27,758 nucleotides of DNA from Nanobdellota archaeon (GCA_002687775.1 NZBF01000017.1:1-27758); one strand, 5' to 3'. Counted from the first letter of the stretch, positions 7,690 to 14,816 are shown. A program made the numbers and translations. Notes: a model not told the origin generated them from the letters alone.

Positions 7690-9098
7690 GCAACACCCTC
7701 CAATTCCATTTCAATCAATTTGTTTAATTCAATCGCGTGTTCTAATGGTAATTCTCGAATTATAGGTTCGATAAAACCAGTGACAATCATCTGCATGGCT
7801 TGTTCTTCGGATAATCCTCTTGATTGTAAGTAGAAAATAGCTTCCTCGCTAATTTTTCCAACTTTTGCTTCATGGGCAGCATCAACATCATTATTTTCAA
7901 TTTTTAGTTCCGGGATAGTATTAGATTTTGATTGATCGTCTAGAATTAATGCATCGCAAACCACACTGGTTGTGCAGCCATGTGCGTGAGGCATTATTTT
8001 AACCAGTCCTCTGTAGCTAGAAACGCCACCATCTTTACTGATACTTTTTGATGTTATTTTTGAGTTGGTGAATGGAGCTGCATGGATAGCTTTCGCGCCA
8101 ACATCTTGATGTTGATTTTTTCCTGCAAATGCAATGCCTAGATTATCTGTTGATGCGCCTTCACCTCTGAGAATAGAGCAGGGGTACAACATCGTTGTTC
8201 CGCTTCCCATGTTACCAGAAATCCAACTCAACGTTGCATTCTTATCAACCAATCCTCTTTTGGTGTTTAAATTAAAAACATTCTTACTCCAATTTTCAAT
8301 GCTACTGTATTTCATGGTTGCATTTTCTTTGACAAAAATTTCAACACATCCTGCGTGTAGTGCAGATTCTGTAAATAGTGGTGCACTGCAACCTTCAATG
8401 TAATGTAATTCAGAATTTTCTTCCAAAATAATTAGTGTGTGTTCAAATTGTCCTCCTCTCATTGCATTCATTCTAAAATACGCTTGCAATGGAATGTCAA
8501 CTTTGACATTTTTTGGAACGTAAATGAATGTTCCACCAGACCACACAGCTGCATGCAGCATGATAAATTTGTGATCAGTAATAGGGATACATTGCGTCAT
8601 GAAATATTGTTTTACAAGTTCTGGATACTTTTGTACTGCAACATCCATGTTTTCGAAAATGACTCCTTTCTCTTCCCATTCTTTTTTGAGGTTGTGATAG
8701 ACCATTTCAGAATCATATTGAGCTCCTGTTCCCGCTAGTGATCTTCGTTCAGCTTCAGGTACGCCGATACGTTCGAATGTCTTCTTTATGTCTTCCGGTA
8801 CGTCATCCCAGTTTCTTGTTTCTTTCACACCTGGTTGAATGAAAAAATGGATTTTTTCTAAGTCTAGATTTTTTAGAGAAGGACCCCAATTTGGCATTGG
8901 CGTTTCTTGGAATAATTTGAATGCTTGTAATCTTTTTTGTAACATCCATTCAGGTTCACTTTTACTTTCACTGATCTTTCTTACAACCTCTTCAGTTAAT
9001 CCAGGTTCGGATTTATAGACACTTTTATCTTCATTTGCATCATCATATCTATTACGATCTATAGTGAAGTTTTCGAGTTGTTCAGTTTGACTTTGCAT
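7686..9098 (-). CDS. sufB: SufB, Fe-S cluster scaffold
   Basis: SufB is the beta-helical scaffold on which Fe-S clusters are built together with SufC. The 470-residue protein is full length and has the characteristic segments S-E-P-E-W-M at 47-52, W-S-G-G-T-F-I-Y-V-P, E-G-C-S-A-P, H-A-H-G-C-T-T-S and F-Y-L-Q-S-R-G-L. C381 (V-V-C-D-A-L) and H409-E410 (A-A-H-E-A-K) correspond to the residues known to be required in E. coli SufB (C405, H433, E434). It is the first gene of the operon. No SufD-like paralogue is seen here, so the complex may be a SufB homodimer with SufC. TATA and a palindromic operator candidate sit just before its ATG. Confidence 0.97.
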   Translation of the reverse strand: MQSQTEQLENFTIDRNRYDDANEDKSVYKSEPGLTEEVVRKISESKSEPEWMLQKRLQAFKLFQETPMPNWGPSLKNLDLEKIHFFIQPGVKETRNWDDVPEDIKKTFERIGVPEAERRSLAGTGAQYDSEMVYHNLKKEWEEKGVIFENMDVAVQKYPELVKQYFMTQCIPITDHKFIMLHAAVWSGGTFIYVPKNVKVDIPLQAYFRMNAMRGGQFEHTLIILEENSELHYIEGCSAPLFTESALHAGCVEIFVKENATMKYSSIENWSKNVFNLNTKRGLVDKNATLSWISGNMGSGTTMLYPCSILRGEGASTDNLGIAFAGKNQHQDVGAKAIHAAPFTNSKITSKSISKDGGVSSYRGLVKIMPHAHGCTTSVVCDALILDDQSKSNTIPELKIENNDVDAAHEAKVGKISEEAIFYLQSRGLSEEQAMQMIVTGFIEPIIRELPLEHAIELNKLIEMELEGVA

Positions 9099-9101
9099 AA
9101 A

Positions 9102-9130
9102 AACTTAACTATAGTTAATATTTTATAAAA
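9102..9130 (-). promoter_or_regulatory. suf operon promoter with palindromic operator candidate
   Basis: TTTTATAAAA at 9121-9130 is centred 27 bp before the sufB ATG (9098), predicting a leaderless transcript. Between TATA and ATG lies a perfect 14-bp palindrome, TTAACTATAGTTAA (9105-9118), over the expected transcription start. An almost identical element (TTAAC-N3-GTTAA) is found in the same position before the regulator gene at 9273-9650. Promoter placement is well supported; operator function is inferred. Confidence 0.65.
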
Positions 9131-9159
9131 GTTTAGGTTTAGAAGTGGATATTGGAGAA

Positions 9160-9185
9160 TTGGGCATAACTAGTTTTATGCCCAA
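9160..9185. repeat. Inverted repeat, 10-bp arms
   Basis: TTGGGCATAA (9160-9169) and its exact complement TTATGCCCAA (9176-9185) are separated by 6 bp. The element lies between the regulator gene and sufB, upstream of the suf TATA box. It could be a distal operator for suf or a transcript hairpin after the regulator gene; there is no oligo-T directly after it on the minus strand. Confidence 0.6.
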
Positions 9186-9240
9186 GTCTGCTGTATCTCT
9201 GAAATTCTGGAGGTAGAGGCACTTTCCTCGAGGTCGTAAC

Positions 9241-9247
9241 AAAAAAA
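9241..9247 (-). terminator. Oligo-T terminator candidate after the HTH regulator
   Basis: The minus strand carries seven consecutive T about 25 nt after the stop of the regulator gene (9273). Oligo-T runs are the usual archaeal termination signal. Confidence 0.4.
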
Positions 9248-9272
9248 CATGTACTGATTCAAAAGTAAAAAT

Positions 9273-9650
9273 TTATTGAGCAACACACATTCCACACGGT
9301 AAATCTTCTTCTTTCAATCCAGATTTCTTTAAATGCATTTTACAGATAACTTTCTCTTTCTTTACCAATTCACATATGTTCATTATTTCATGCAAGGCAG
9401 CATCAGGTTCATTCATAATTTTCTTAGAAGCTTTCTTAATTTCATCTTTAATTTTCTTGTTAAACAAATCATCTTTTACGCGTTTATTCTTCTTATATTG
9501 AGAAATAGCAGCTTCAGTCAACTTTAATATTGCAGCGATAGCCTTCTGAGACATTCCCTCTTGTAGTAAATCCAGTGCCATCTGTTTTCTGATAGCTGGT
9601 AGAATGTACCACACTTCAACTTCCTGCGGGAAATAATAATTTCTTTTCAT
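9273..9650 (-). CDS. HTH regulator with C-terminal cysteines, likely Fe-S/iron sensing
   Basis: The 125-residue protein has a helix-turn-helix at about 33-57 (G-M-S-Q-K-A-I-A-A-I-L-K-L-T-E-A-A-I-S-Q-Y). The preceding L-P-A-I-R and the pattern as a whole match a family of archaeal predicted transcriptional regulators (COG2522-like). Four cysteines follow in the C-terminal part: C93, C103, C119 and C122 (P-C-G-M-C). This is enough to hold an Fe-S cluster or a metal. An upstream in-frame ATG at 9689 is unlikely, because it would precede the TATA-predicted start; ATG 9650 begins M-K-R-N-Y-Y-F-P as in relatives. Its promoter carries TTAAC-N3-GTTAA, nearly the same element as the suf promoter. I infer an autoregulated repressor or activator of suf; Fe-S binding is not proven by sequence. 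Confidence 0.85.
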   Translation of the reverse strand: MKRNYYFPQEVEVWYILPAIRKQMALDLLQEGMSQKAIAAILKLTEAAISQYKKNKRVKDDLFNKKIKDEIKKASKKIMNEPDAALHEIMNICELVKKEKVICKMHLKKSGLKEEDLPCGMCVAQ

Positions 9651-9652
9651 GC

Positions 9653-9680
9653 AACTTAACAGAGTTAATTTCTTTAAATA
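9653..9680 (-). promoter_or_regulatory. Regulator gene promoter with suf-like inverted repeat
   Basis: TATTTAAAGA (minus strand, 9671-9680) is centred 26 bp before ATG 9650. The inverted repeat TTAAC-AGA-GTTAA (9656-9668) lies between TATA and ATG. On the plus strand both this site and the suf site read AACTTAAC, then 3 or 4 bases, then GTTAAT, at matching distances from their start codons (5 and 6 bp). Confidence 0.6.
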
Positions 9681-9692
9681 CTTTACCATACA

Positions 9693-9704
9693 TTTTATAT
9701 AAAA
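9693..9704 (+). promoter_or_regulatory. TATA box of the metalloprotease-like gene
   Basis: TTTTATATAAAA is centred about 22 bp before the ATG at 9720 and is symmetric. It lies in the 69-bp divergent region shared with the HTH regulator gene. Confidence 0.5.
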
Positions 9705-9719
9705 TCAAATCCATGACTA

Positions 9720-10613
9720 ATGATGCAACGTCATAACATGGGTTTAGCAGTAACAAACGACGAGTACATTGAAGTGTACGGTAGCGATAGACCGGAAGAA
9801 CATGCCAGTGAGGCAAGAGATTTCTATAATACCATGATTGGTTATCTTCATTCAGAAGAAGGTGAGCGATTTGCCTCTTATGTGAAGGAACAAGGAGATG
9901 AATTTATCGATTTGAAAGGATACGGAGCAGCTGACTTAGGTGAAAGTACTGTAGCGGCAACCATCCATAATGGAATAGAAGGTATTATTGTTGGAAATTA
10001 TGATAATGGGAAGTCATTCTCCTCGAGAGTAGCAGACTTGGCATCAGTTTACGGTGTTCCGTTTTCAACAGCTGAAGAATACGTGTTAACACATGAACTG
10101 GCACACGCTGCAGGGTATCACAGTGAAGAAAGTACTGATGGATACATTAAAGATTTCTTTACCACAATGGCCTTTGAAACTGGTGGTGAAGAAAGGAGGA
10201 AATATGTGCAATTAGCAAGGATTGCTGCGCAGAGGGAGCAGGAAGCAGGTTTAGAAGAAGTTGTTAAAGAACAGGAATCTGTTGGCGAAATCAATGTAAG
10301 GAAAAAGAATTTGTACGAAGCTCAGCGGAAAATAGGAAACACGTCAAAGTACCACGACGGAAATCTAACTGAAGATGGAAAACAATTACTTGCTTACCTA
10401 AACACAGAAATTGACCCACGGCCGGACGCAGAACTGACTATTAGAGAAAGTATGTATAATGGATCTTTAAGTTCTGAGACTGCCGAAGAAGTTTCTGATG
10501 ATATTATTGACGAATATGTTTCTGATCTAAATGAGGAAGAGATACATATTGATGACAATTTGTATAATGTAACACAAATTGATGAATTAAACGACATCAA
10601 ATATGCTGCCTAA
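9720..10613 (+). CDS. Zincin-like metalloprotease domain protein
   Basis: The 297-residue protein has a zinc protease signature at residues 125-134, H-E-L-A-H-A-A-G-Y-H, inside a helix (E-E-Y-V-L-T-H-E-L-A-H). H125, H129 and the catalytic E126 are clear. The third ligand may be H134 or one of E136/E137; the spacing (HExxHxxGxH) is one residue shorter than the metzincin HExxHxxGxxH. No signal peptide or membrane segment is visible, so a cytoplasmic role is likely. The C-terminal 110 residues are highly acidic and helical. Start choice is uncertain: two adjacent ATGs at 9720/9723 fit the TATA box, and ATG 9738 is also possible. The gene is divergent from the HTH regulator and overlaps the convergent UDG gene by 4 bp. 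The family is not identified. Confidence 0.75.
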   Translation: MMQRHNMGLAVTNDEYIEVYGSDRPEEHASEARDFYNTMIGYLHSEEGERFASYVKEQGDEFIDLKGYGAADLGESTVAATIHNGIEGIIVGNYDNGKSFSSRVADLASVYGVPFSTAEEYVLTHELAHAAGYHSEESTDGYIKDFFTTMAFETGGEERRKYVQLARIAAQREQEAGLEEVVKEQESVGEINVRKKNLYEAQRKIGNTSKYHDGNLTEDGKQLLAYLNTEIDPRPDAELTIRESMYNGSLSSETAEEVSDDIIDEYVSDLNEEEIHIDDNLYNVTQIDELNDIKYAA

Positions 10614-11185
10614 TATTGACCTAATTTTCTTTGACTTTTCTTACCTTCAATAATTTCTTTCAGTTTTTTGAAATCTTCTTTCATCATATCTTTGAATTTG
10701 ACAAAACGTAAAGCTGCTGATGGATGTAATGTAGGGAAATAAGTACGACCTTCATGTTGAATAGTTTTTCCTCTTAATGATGTAACACCCGTTCTTCCCA
10801 AAACTGAGTTCAATGCCATGTTACCAAGTAACACAATGATGTTAGGATTTATCAATTCAATTTGTTTATCAAGCCATAACGATTTACAAGTGGACATTTC
10901 CTCAGCTAAAGGATTTCTATTATCAGGTGGACGACATTTCACAGTGTTTGTGATGAAAAATTCTTCCCTATCTAATCCAGATTCTGTGAGAACTTCTGTT
11001 AATAACTTTCCTGATCTGCCAATAAATGGTAATCCTTGCCGATCTTCTTCCTGACCAGGTCCTTCACCAATAATCATAATCTTTGCATTTTCTGGACCAC
11101 TACCAGGTACTGTCAACGTTCTTTCCTTAAACAACGGACAAGCTGTACACGTTCTAATCTGTTCAGCCAATTCAAATAATGTCAT
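10610..11185 (-). CDS. udg: Family 4 uracil-DNA glycosylase
   Basis: This enzyme removes uracil from DNA as the first step of base excision repair. From ATG 11185 the protein is 191 residues, the usual family 4 length. The four [4Fe-4S] ligands are present in the family spacing: C13 and C16 (R-T-C-T-A-C-P-L), C84 (V-K-C-R-P-P) and C100 (M-S-T-C). The active-site motif is G40-E-G-P-G-Q-E-E-D, and the second motif is H154-P-S-A-A-L-R. A longer frame begins at 11266, but a TATA-like GTTTTATAC (11204-11212) 23 bp before 11185 and family alignment (M-T-L-F-E-L-A-E-Q) favour the shorter start. It is a client of Fe-S assembly, fitting the nearby suf operon. Confidence 0.95.
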   Translation of the reverse strand: MTLFELAEQIRTCTACPLFKERTLTVPGSGPENAKIMIIGEGPGQEEDRQGLPFIGRSGKLLTEVLTESGLDREEFFITNTVKCRPPDNRNPLAEEMSTCKSLWLDKQIELINPNIIVLLGNMALNSVLGRTGVTSLRGKTIQHEGRTYFPTLHPSAALRFVKFKDMMKEDFKKLKEIIEGKKSQRKLGQY

Positions 11186-11203
11186 ACAGGTAGAATCATT
11201 CAC

Positions 11204-11238
11204 TTGTATAAAACTCTTTTCATAACACTTATTAATAA
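11204..11238. promoter_or_regulatory. Divergent promoter region, udg and 11258 gene
   Basis: GTTTTATAC on the minus strand (11204-11212) serves udg. TTATTAATAA (11229-11238) is centred 25 bp before the plus-strand ATG at 11258. Both predict leaderless or nearly leaderless transcripts. Confidence 0.45.
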
Positions 11239-11257
11239 CCTCTTTTCCCGATTCATC

Positions 11258-11881
11258 ATGGATCATGTAATAGCAAGTATGACAGCAACTCGAAATGCGA
11301 AAGATTTAGCTGAAGCTTTGGTGCGCAGGGGACGTGTTAAGGATCATTTGAGTAGAAAATCTCCCTGGATCAAGACAACGAGCATGGCGGATCTTGAAAA
11401 AGCATTGGAAAAAGAACCAACAATTATCATTACTTCAGCTTCGTCGCAAAGACTTATTCAGACAGAAGCTATTCCTGAGCGGGTGCATGCCTATCTTAGC
11501 GGAATCAACGCATATCGGGAAAGTCAGGAAAGACATGTGCCACTCGTACTTATTGCGAAACATTACGAACAAAATGGGGAGACGGGACAGCAAAATCTTG
11601 GTGAATTAGTAGCAAGATATCAACCGGATATTACTATGGTTGAATTGGGTATCGCACATACCCCAGACTATCGTTTTCTACTGGATGAAATGTCAAAAAT
11701 CTTTGCTACGCCAGAAATGTTTGCTGAGTCACCACGTATTGCTACTTCTGTTCAGCGGAAACATAGAATGAAATCTCGACTGCCACCCGCACTGCAAAAG
11801 CCAGAATTCTATGATAGTGGCAACATCGTAAGCAGAGGAAAAGCCCTACTCACTTCCGCCAGTGAATATTTAGGAATTTAG
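11258..11881 (+). CDS. Hypothetical protein
   Basis: I do not recognise this 207-residue protein. The sequence alternates helices and short hydrophobic strands (P-T-I-I-I-T-S-A-S-S, V-P-L-V-L-I-A-K, I-T-M-V-E-L-G-I-A), which suggests a Rossmann-like alpha/beta fold. The C-terminal 50 residues are basic. No catalytic motif is evident. The frame extends 18 codons upstream to 11204, but ATG 11258 matches the TATA position and avoids overlap with the udg promoter. The last 32 bp overlap the convergent HD-domain gene. Confidence 0.65.
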   Translation: MDHVIASMTATRNAKDLAEALVRRGRVKDHLSRKSPWIKTTSMADLEKALEKEPTIIITSASSQRLIQTEAIPERVHAYLSGINAYRESQERHVPLVLIAKHYEQNGETGQQNLGELVARYQPDITMVELGIAHTPDYRFLLDEMSKIFATPEMFAESPRIATSVQRKHRMKSRLPPALQKPEFYDSGNIVSRGKALLTSASEYLGI

Positions 11882-12425
11882 ATTTCTTCTTTGAGATATT
11901 AAAATGTAAATTATTTCTTCTTTTGTTCATTCCATGATTCATTTTGTTCAGCACAAATCGAACACCATTTCGACGTTCAATGTAATGATACACAAATATG
12001 CGATACATTCCACGTAATCCAAATCCATCTAATTTATCGGCGTCATACATAACTTTTTCTTCAATTGATTGATGGACAGTTTTATCGTCAATGCAATGCT
12101 TTGTTATTGCTTGCTTCACGATTTCAAGTTCTTCGTTGCTTAATTGTAATTGATTCATCAGAAAATCTTCAACTAACTTATAACTCATGAAACCGTGAAT
12201 ATCACCGCAATATCCGTACGATCTTGAAATGTCGTGCAGTAATGTGGAAATAATAAGAAGTTTGGTATTACATTGCAATTTCAGTTTTCTTTGCAACCAT
12301 AATGCATTTAACATTACTCGGTGTGTGTGATTAATTGTATGCCCATTACTTTTATTGCCATACTTCTTACAGTACCATACACTTTTTTCATAGGCAAATT
12401 GCAATTCTTTATTCTTAAATCTCAT
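11850..12425 (-). CDS. HD-domain phosphohydrolase
   Basis: The 191-residue protein carries the HD metal-binding pattern: H33/H35 (N-H-T-H-R-V), H64-D65 (L-L-H-D-I-S-R), H77 (G-D-I-H-G-F) and D128/D130 (Y-D-A-D-K-L-D-G-F-G). The order and the D-A-D-K-L-D motif match the YedJ-like subgroup of HD hydrolases, which act on nucleotides or other phosphate esters with divalent metal. The protein is complete apart from a basic C-terminal tail (about 150-191). Its ATG overlaps the stop of the upstream ParB-like gene by 4 bp, so the two form an operon. Its 3' end overlaps the convergent gene by 32 bp. The substrate is unknown. Confidence 0.85.
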   Translation of the reverse strand: MRFKNKELQFAYEKSVWYCKKYGNKSNGHTINHTHRVMLNALWLQRKLKLQCNTKLLIISTLLHDISRSYGYCGDIHGFMSYKLVEDFLMNQLQLSNEELEIVKQAITKHCIDDKTVHQSIEEKVMYDADKLDGFGLRGMYRIFVYHYIERRNGVRFVLNKMNHGMNKRRNNLHFNISKKKSKFLNIHWRK

Positions 12426-13087
12426 CCATCAATTCCCACAACACTTAGATCACGAAATTTTGAAATGTCTAAATTGACGTAACGATCTTTTATTTCAGGA
12501 CGTTCTGACATTTGAGAAACTGCAGACCAACCCTGAGGATCAAAGGGAAGTTCTGCATCAGCTCCTCGTACAACAACATACATCATGGTGCTTCCCGCAC
12601 TTTTGGCTAGATAACTTCGATGCATACCGTCAATGAGAACTTGCCGGTTGTCGTGAATTTCAAGTAATGGAGGGATGTAAATAGAGCAGCAATATTCATC
12701 ATCTTCATTCCGACCGTACAACAATGCCGGAGGAACGTTTGCTATCCCAGTTAACGAGAAATCTGAGAAGTGTGAAGGTAACCTGCACAAATCTAATATC
12801 TTTTCTTCCAGTACAAATGATTGACCAATCTTGATAGCTTCTGGCGAAATTTTGTATACATCTATACAGGAATTTTTGTATGGGAAGAGATCTGTTCCTC
12901 TGAGTGGTATGTTTCGTACCAGTTGTTCTATATCCCTTTTTCCCATGAGGGAAATACTTTCCACATTTCGCAATTCTGTTGGCGGAACTACGAATTCTGA
13001 GTCACCATTTCTGCTTAGACTCAAATTGATAGCTGATTCTAATTCAGATTTTCTTATCTTGAATTTTGGATTTATGTGCTTCGTCAT
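12422..13087 (-). CDS. ParB/sulfiredoxin-like domain protein
   Basis: This is a 221-residue protein whose middle part resembles the ParB/sulfiredoxin superfamily. After a strand (I-P-P-L-L-E-I) comes Q-V-L-I-D153-G-M-H156-R157-S-Y-L-A-K-S-A-G, matching the D-G-x-H-R motif and the helix after it, then a strand M-M-Y-V-V-V. Family members include nucleases, CTP-binding ParB proteins and kinases acting on small molecules, so the activity cannot be assigned. The N-terminal 90 residues are unfamiliar. It is co-transcribed with the HD hydrolase (4-bp overlap). A TATA-like GGTATAATGG (minus strand, 13105-13114) lies 23 bp before the ATG. Confidence 0.65.
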   Translation of the reverse strand: MTKHINPKFKIRKSELESAINLSLSRNGDSEFVVPPTELRNVESISLMGKRDIEQLVRNIPLRGTDLFPYKNSCIDVYKISPEAIKIGQSFVLEEKILDLCRLPSHFSDFSLTGIANVPPALLYGRNEDDEYCCSIYIPPLLEIHDNRQVLIDGMHRSYLAKSAGSTMMYVVVRGADAELPFDPQGWSAVSQMSERPEIKDRYVNLDISKFRDLSVVGIDG

Positions 13088-13104
13088 ATATTACTTCATA
13101 GTTC

Positions 13105-13183
13105 CATTATACCTATCAGTTGTGAGAAATGTTTTTCCAGGTAGTTTTACCATGCTAATCAAACAGAGAAATGCATATAAATG
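13105..13183. promoter_or_regulatory. Divergent promoters of the ParB-like and HTH genes
   Basis: GGTATAATGG (minus, 13105-13114) precedes the ATG at 13087 by 23 bp. CATATAAATG (plus, 13174-13183) precedes the ATG at 13203 by 25 bp. Both transcripts are predicted to be leaderless. Confidence 0.5.
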
Positions 13184-13202
13184 TCAAAAATGTTGAGAAA
13201 AT

Positions 13203-14030
13203 ATGAATCAGGAGACAAATCGAAAAATTCTCAACTTTATTGCATCTGAGCCACGAGCAATGAGTGAAATTGCACAGCACATTGAAAAGTCATGGAAAAC
13301 AGCTGATAAGTATGTACAATTACTGAAAGAAAATAATCCAAATGTATTGGTTAAAGTTTTCCGGAAGGGAAGTCATGGAGCGCTTAAAGTAGCATTTTTG
13401 AAAAGTATGATGAAGAAAAGTAGTGATCAAATAAAAGATAAATTTTTCAATGAATTTTTGCGTGGTAAGAAAAAACATGAATTTGATGTTCTTGACTTTT
13501 ATTCACATCTAAAAACCGATGATAAGAATATGATCATTGAACAATTCAAGTATGAGAATGTTTCTGAATGTCAAAACCTTGTTGAATTGTTGAGAAGTTG
13601 TGACAGCGTGTTACGTTGTTTATCAGGAAACCTATCATGGATTAACATGGAAGAAAATGGTGTGAGGATAATTGATGTTCTGCAGGAATTAGTTAATAGA
13701 GGAGTTGAAATTAAGGTATTATGCCGTATTGACGCTGCAAGCATGAGAAACATTTATAGGTTACGCTCATTGGGAGATATCAAATTTCGACATGTCAGGC
13801 ATCCATTACGTGGATTTATTGTTGATCAGAAAGTGTTCAGGTTAAAAGAAGAAATGCGAAGCACTCGATATCGTGACGGTGAATTAAATAACAACTTGCG
13901 TATTTTTTATGACGTTGCTGAGCCGGAATGGGTGCAATGGATGGGAAACATTTTCAATTATTCATTTGATAATTCTATGAACTTGGAGAGTTATGAAGAA
14001 GTTATGAAAATGATTAATCAGCATATTTAG
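13203..14030 (+). CDS. Winged-HTH regulator with TrmB-like C-terminal domain
   Basis: The 275-residue protein starts with a winged helix-turn-helix (about 5-55: R-K-I-L-N-F-I-A-S-E-P, M-S-E-I-A-Q-H-I, T-A-D-K-Y-V-Q-L-L-K). After a charged linker, the C-terminal part (about 125-270) has the alpha/beta pattern of the phospholipase-D-like sensor domain of TrmB-type regulators: R-G-V-E-I-K-V-L-C-R followed by I-K-F-R-H-V-R-H-P-L-R-G-F-I-V-D. The end of another such regulator is seen at the right edge of the window. It is probably a DNA-binding regulator of unknown ligand. The assignment of the second domain is by pattern only. Confidence 0.75.
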   Translation: MNQETNRKILNFIASEPRAMSEIAQHIEKSWKTADKYVQLLKENNPNVLVKVFRKGSHGALKVAFLKSMMKKSSDQIKDKFFNEFLRGKKKHEFDVLDFYSHLKTDDKNMIIEQFKYENVSECQNLVELLRSCDSVLRCLSGNLSWINMEENGVRIIDVLQELVNRGVEIKVLCRIDAASMRNIYRLRSLGDIKFRHVRHPLRGFIVDQKVFRLKEEMRSTRYRDGELNNNLRIFYDVAEPEWVQWMGNIFNYSFDNSMNLESYEEVMKMINQHI

Positions 14031-14040
14031 AAAAGTGTAA

Positions 14041-14214
14041 TTATCTGAACATTTCCCTTCGTAATGTTTCAATAAGTGACAATAATAGTACTGAAAAGTA
14101 CAGCACGTTAATGAACAATTCAATGGTGTTCAAACCTCGAAAAACGCCATACAAAACAATCATAACGGTGAATACAAATGCTATACTGTCCAGAATTTCC
14201 TTATAAGTAATCAT
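14041..14214 (-). CDS. Tiny membrane protein, 57 residues
   Basis: This small gene encodes M-I-T-Y-K-E-I-L-D and then two hydrophobic stretches (about 10-25 and 33-48), ending with the basic R-R-E-M-F-R. It looks like a helical hairpin in the membrane. Its ATG overlaps the TGA stop of the 36-residue gene as ATGA (14211-14214), a spacing typical of coupled archaeal genes. It ends 11 bp after the convergent HTH gene's stop on the other strand. Both small genes fill an otherwise empty 327-bp gap. Function is unknown; a membrane-embedded small protein pair, for example a regulator or toxin, is possible. Confidence 0.55.
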   Translation of the reverse strand: MITYKEILDSIAFVFTVMIVLYGVFRGLNTIELFINVLYFSVLLLSLIETLRREMFR

Positions 14215-14321
14215 ACTATCCCAATTATTTTTAGGAGAAGAAGAATTATTCCAAGAACGCCAAGAAAAATACCAACATACCCTAATATTCTAAAAAAATC
14301 ATCAACTTTTTTCTTATTCAT
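14211..14321 (-). CDS. Tiny single-span membrane protein, 36 residues
   Basis: The 36-residue product begins M-N-K-K-K-V-D-D-F-F-R and continues as a single hydrophobic helix from about residue 12 to the end (I-L-G-Y-V-G-I-F-L-G-V-L-G-I-I). The basic start predicts the N-terminus inside. A TATA box 27 bp upstream of the ATG predicts a leaderless mRNA, and the stop overlaps the next tiny gene as ATGA. These three signs together make it more than a chance frame, although no homologue is known to me. Confidence 0.5.
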   Translation of the reverse strand: MNKKKVDDFFRILGYVGIFLGVLGIILLLLKIIGIV

Positions 14322-14342
14322 GAATAAACTCAATGATTAAAA

Positions 14343-14353
14343 CTATATAAAAT
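14343..14353 (-). promoter_or_regulatory. TATA box of the tiny membrane-gene pair
   Basis: The minus strand reads ATTTTATATAG, centred 27 bp before ATG 14321 and just after the archease stop. Confidence 0.45.
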
Positions 14354-14357
14354 TATT

Positions 14358-14780
14358 CTAAATATCAATCAACACCTTAGCTTGCCATCCATCATTCATT
14401 TGCTTCACTTCAAACAAATGCATAGTAATAGCTTTCACGTCAACTTTCTGCTCATGTTTCTGTGCATTGAGTTCTTCACCTTTCGCTTCGCAGTGAAGAT
14501 GATACTCTCCCTCTTTCTTTTCTATAGTACAGTTGAATTCTGAGAATAATAGTCGTTCTGAATCTTTGTAGAATAATAAATCATCAAGGAAGTCAAATAA
14601 TAAGTTTTCAATACTCTTGTTCTTTCCTTCAATAATTTTGGTAAGTTTTGGTTCAAATTCTTTGAGCACAATCTGTGTTTCTTCAACGGCTAAAGCACAT
14701 TGTTCAAAGAGTTCGTTTAACGTTTTGCCTTCTGCTTCAAAGAGTACGTCTGCAGTGTGATCGATGAATGTGTATGGCAT
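14358..14780 (-). CDS. Archease, RtcB ligase cofactor
   Basis: Archease activates the RNA ligase RtcB, which joins tRNA exons after intron removal in archaea. The 140-residue protein has the family signature from the start (Y-T-F-I-D-H-T-A-D-V-L-F-E-A), with the metal-binding Asp in H-T-A-D, then D-V-K-A-I-T-M-H at about 114-121 and the terminal V-L-I-D-I with the second Asp near the C-terminus. The length is typical. It is relevant to the multi-intron tRNA genes at 26682-27139, which would depend on this ligase system. The TATA box lies 26 bp before the ATG. Confidence 0.95.
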   Translation of the reverse strand: MPYTFIDHTADVLFEAEGKTLNELFEQCALAVEETQIVLKEFEPKLTKIIEGKNKSIENLLFDFLDDLLFYKDSERLLFSEFNCTIEKKEGEYHLHCEAKGEELNAQKHEQKVDVKAITMHLFEVKQMNDGWQAKVLIDI

Positions 14781-14797
14781 ATTATGAAAAGAATTAT

Positions 14798-14816
14798 CTA
14801 ACTATAAAAAAGTTAG
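14798..14816 (-). promoter_or_regulatory. Archease promoter with TATA flanked by an inverted repeat
   Basis: CTAAC (14798-14802) and GTTAG (14812-14816) flank the TATA-like run (14803-14811), which is centred about 27 bp before the ATG at 14780. The half-sites resemble the TTAAC/GTTAA arms of the suf promoter but are spaced differently, so a common regulator is not implied. Confidence 0.4.

Noticed and set aside
9178..9216. 12-codon frame after the inverted repeat upstream of suf
   Set aside because: It is too short, its ATG lies in the hairpin arm, and no TATA box or partner supports it.
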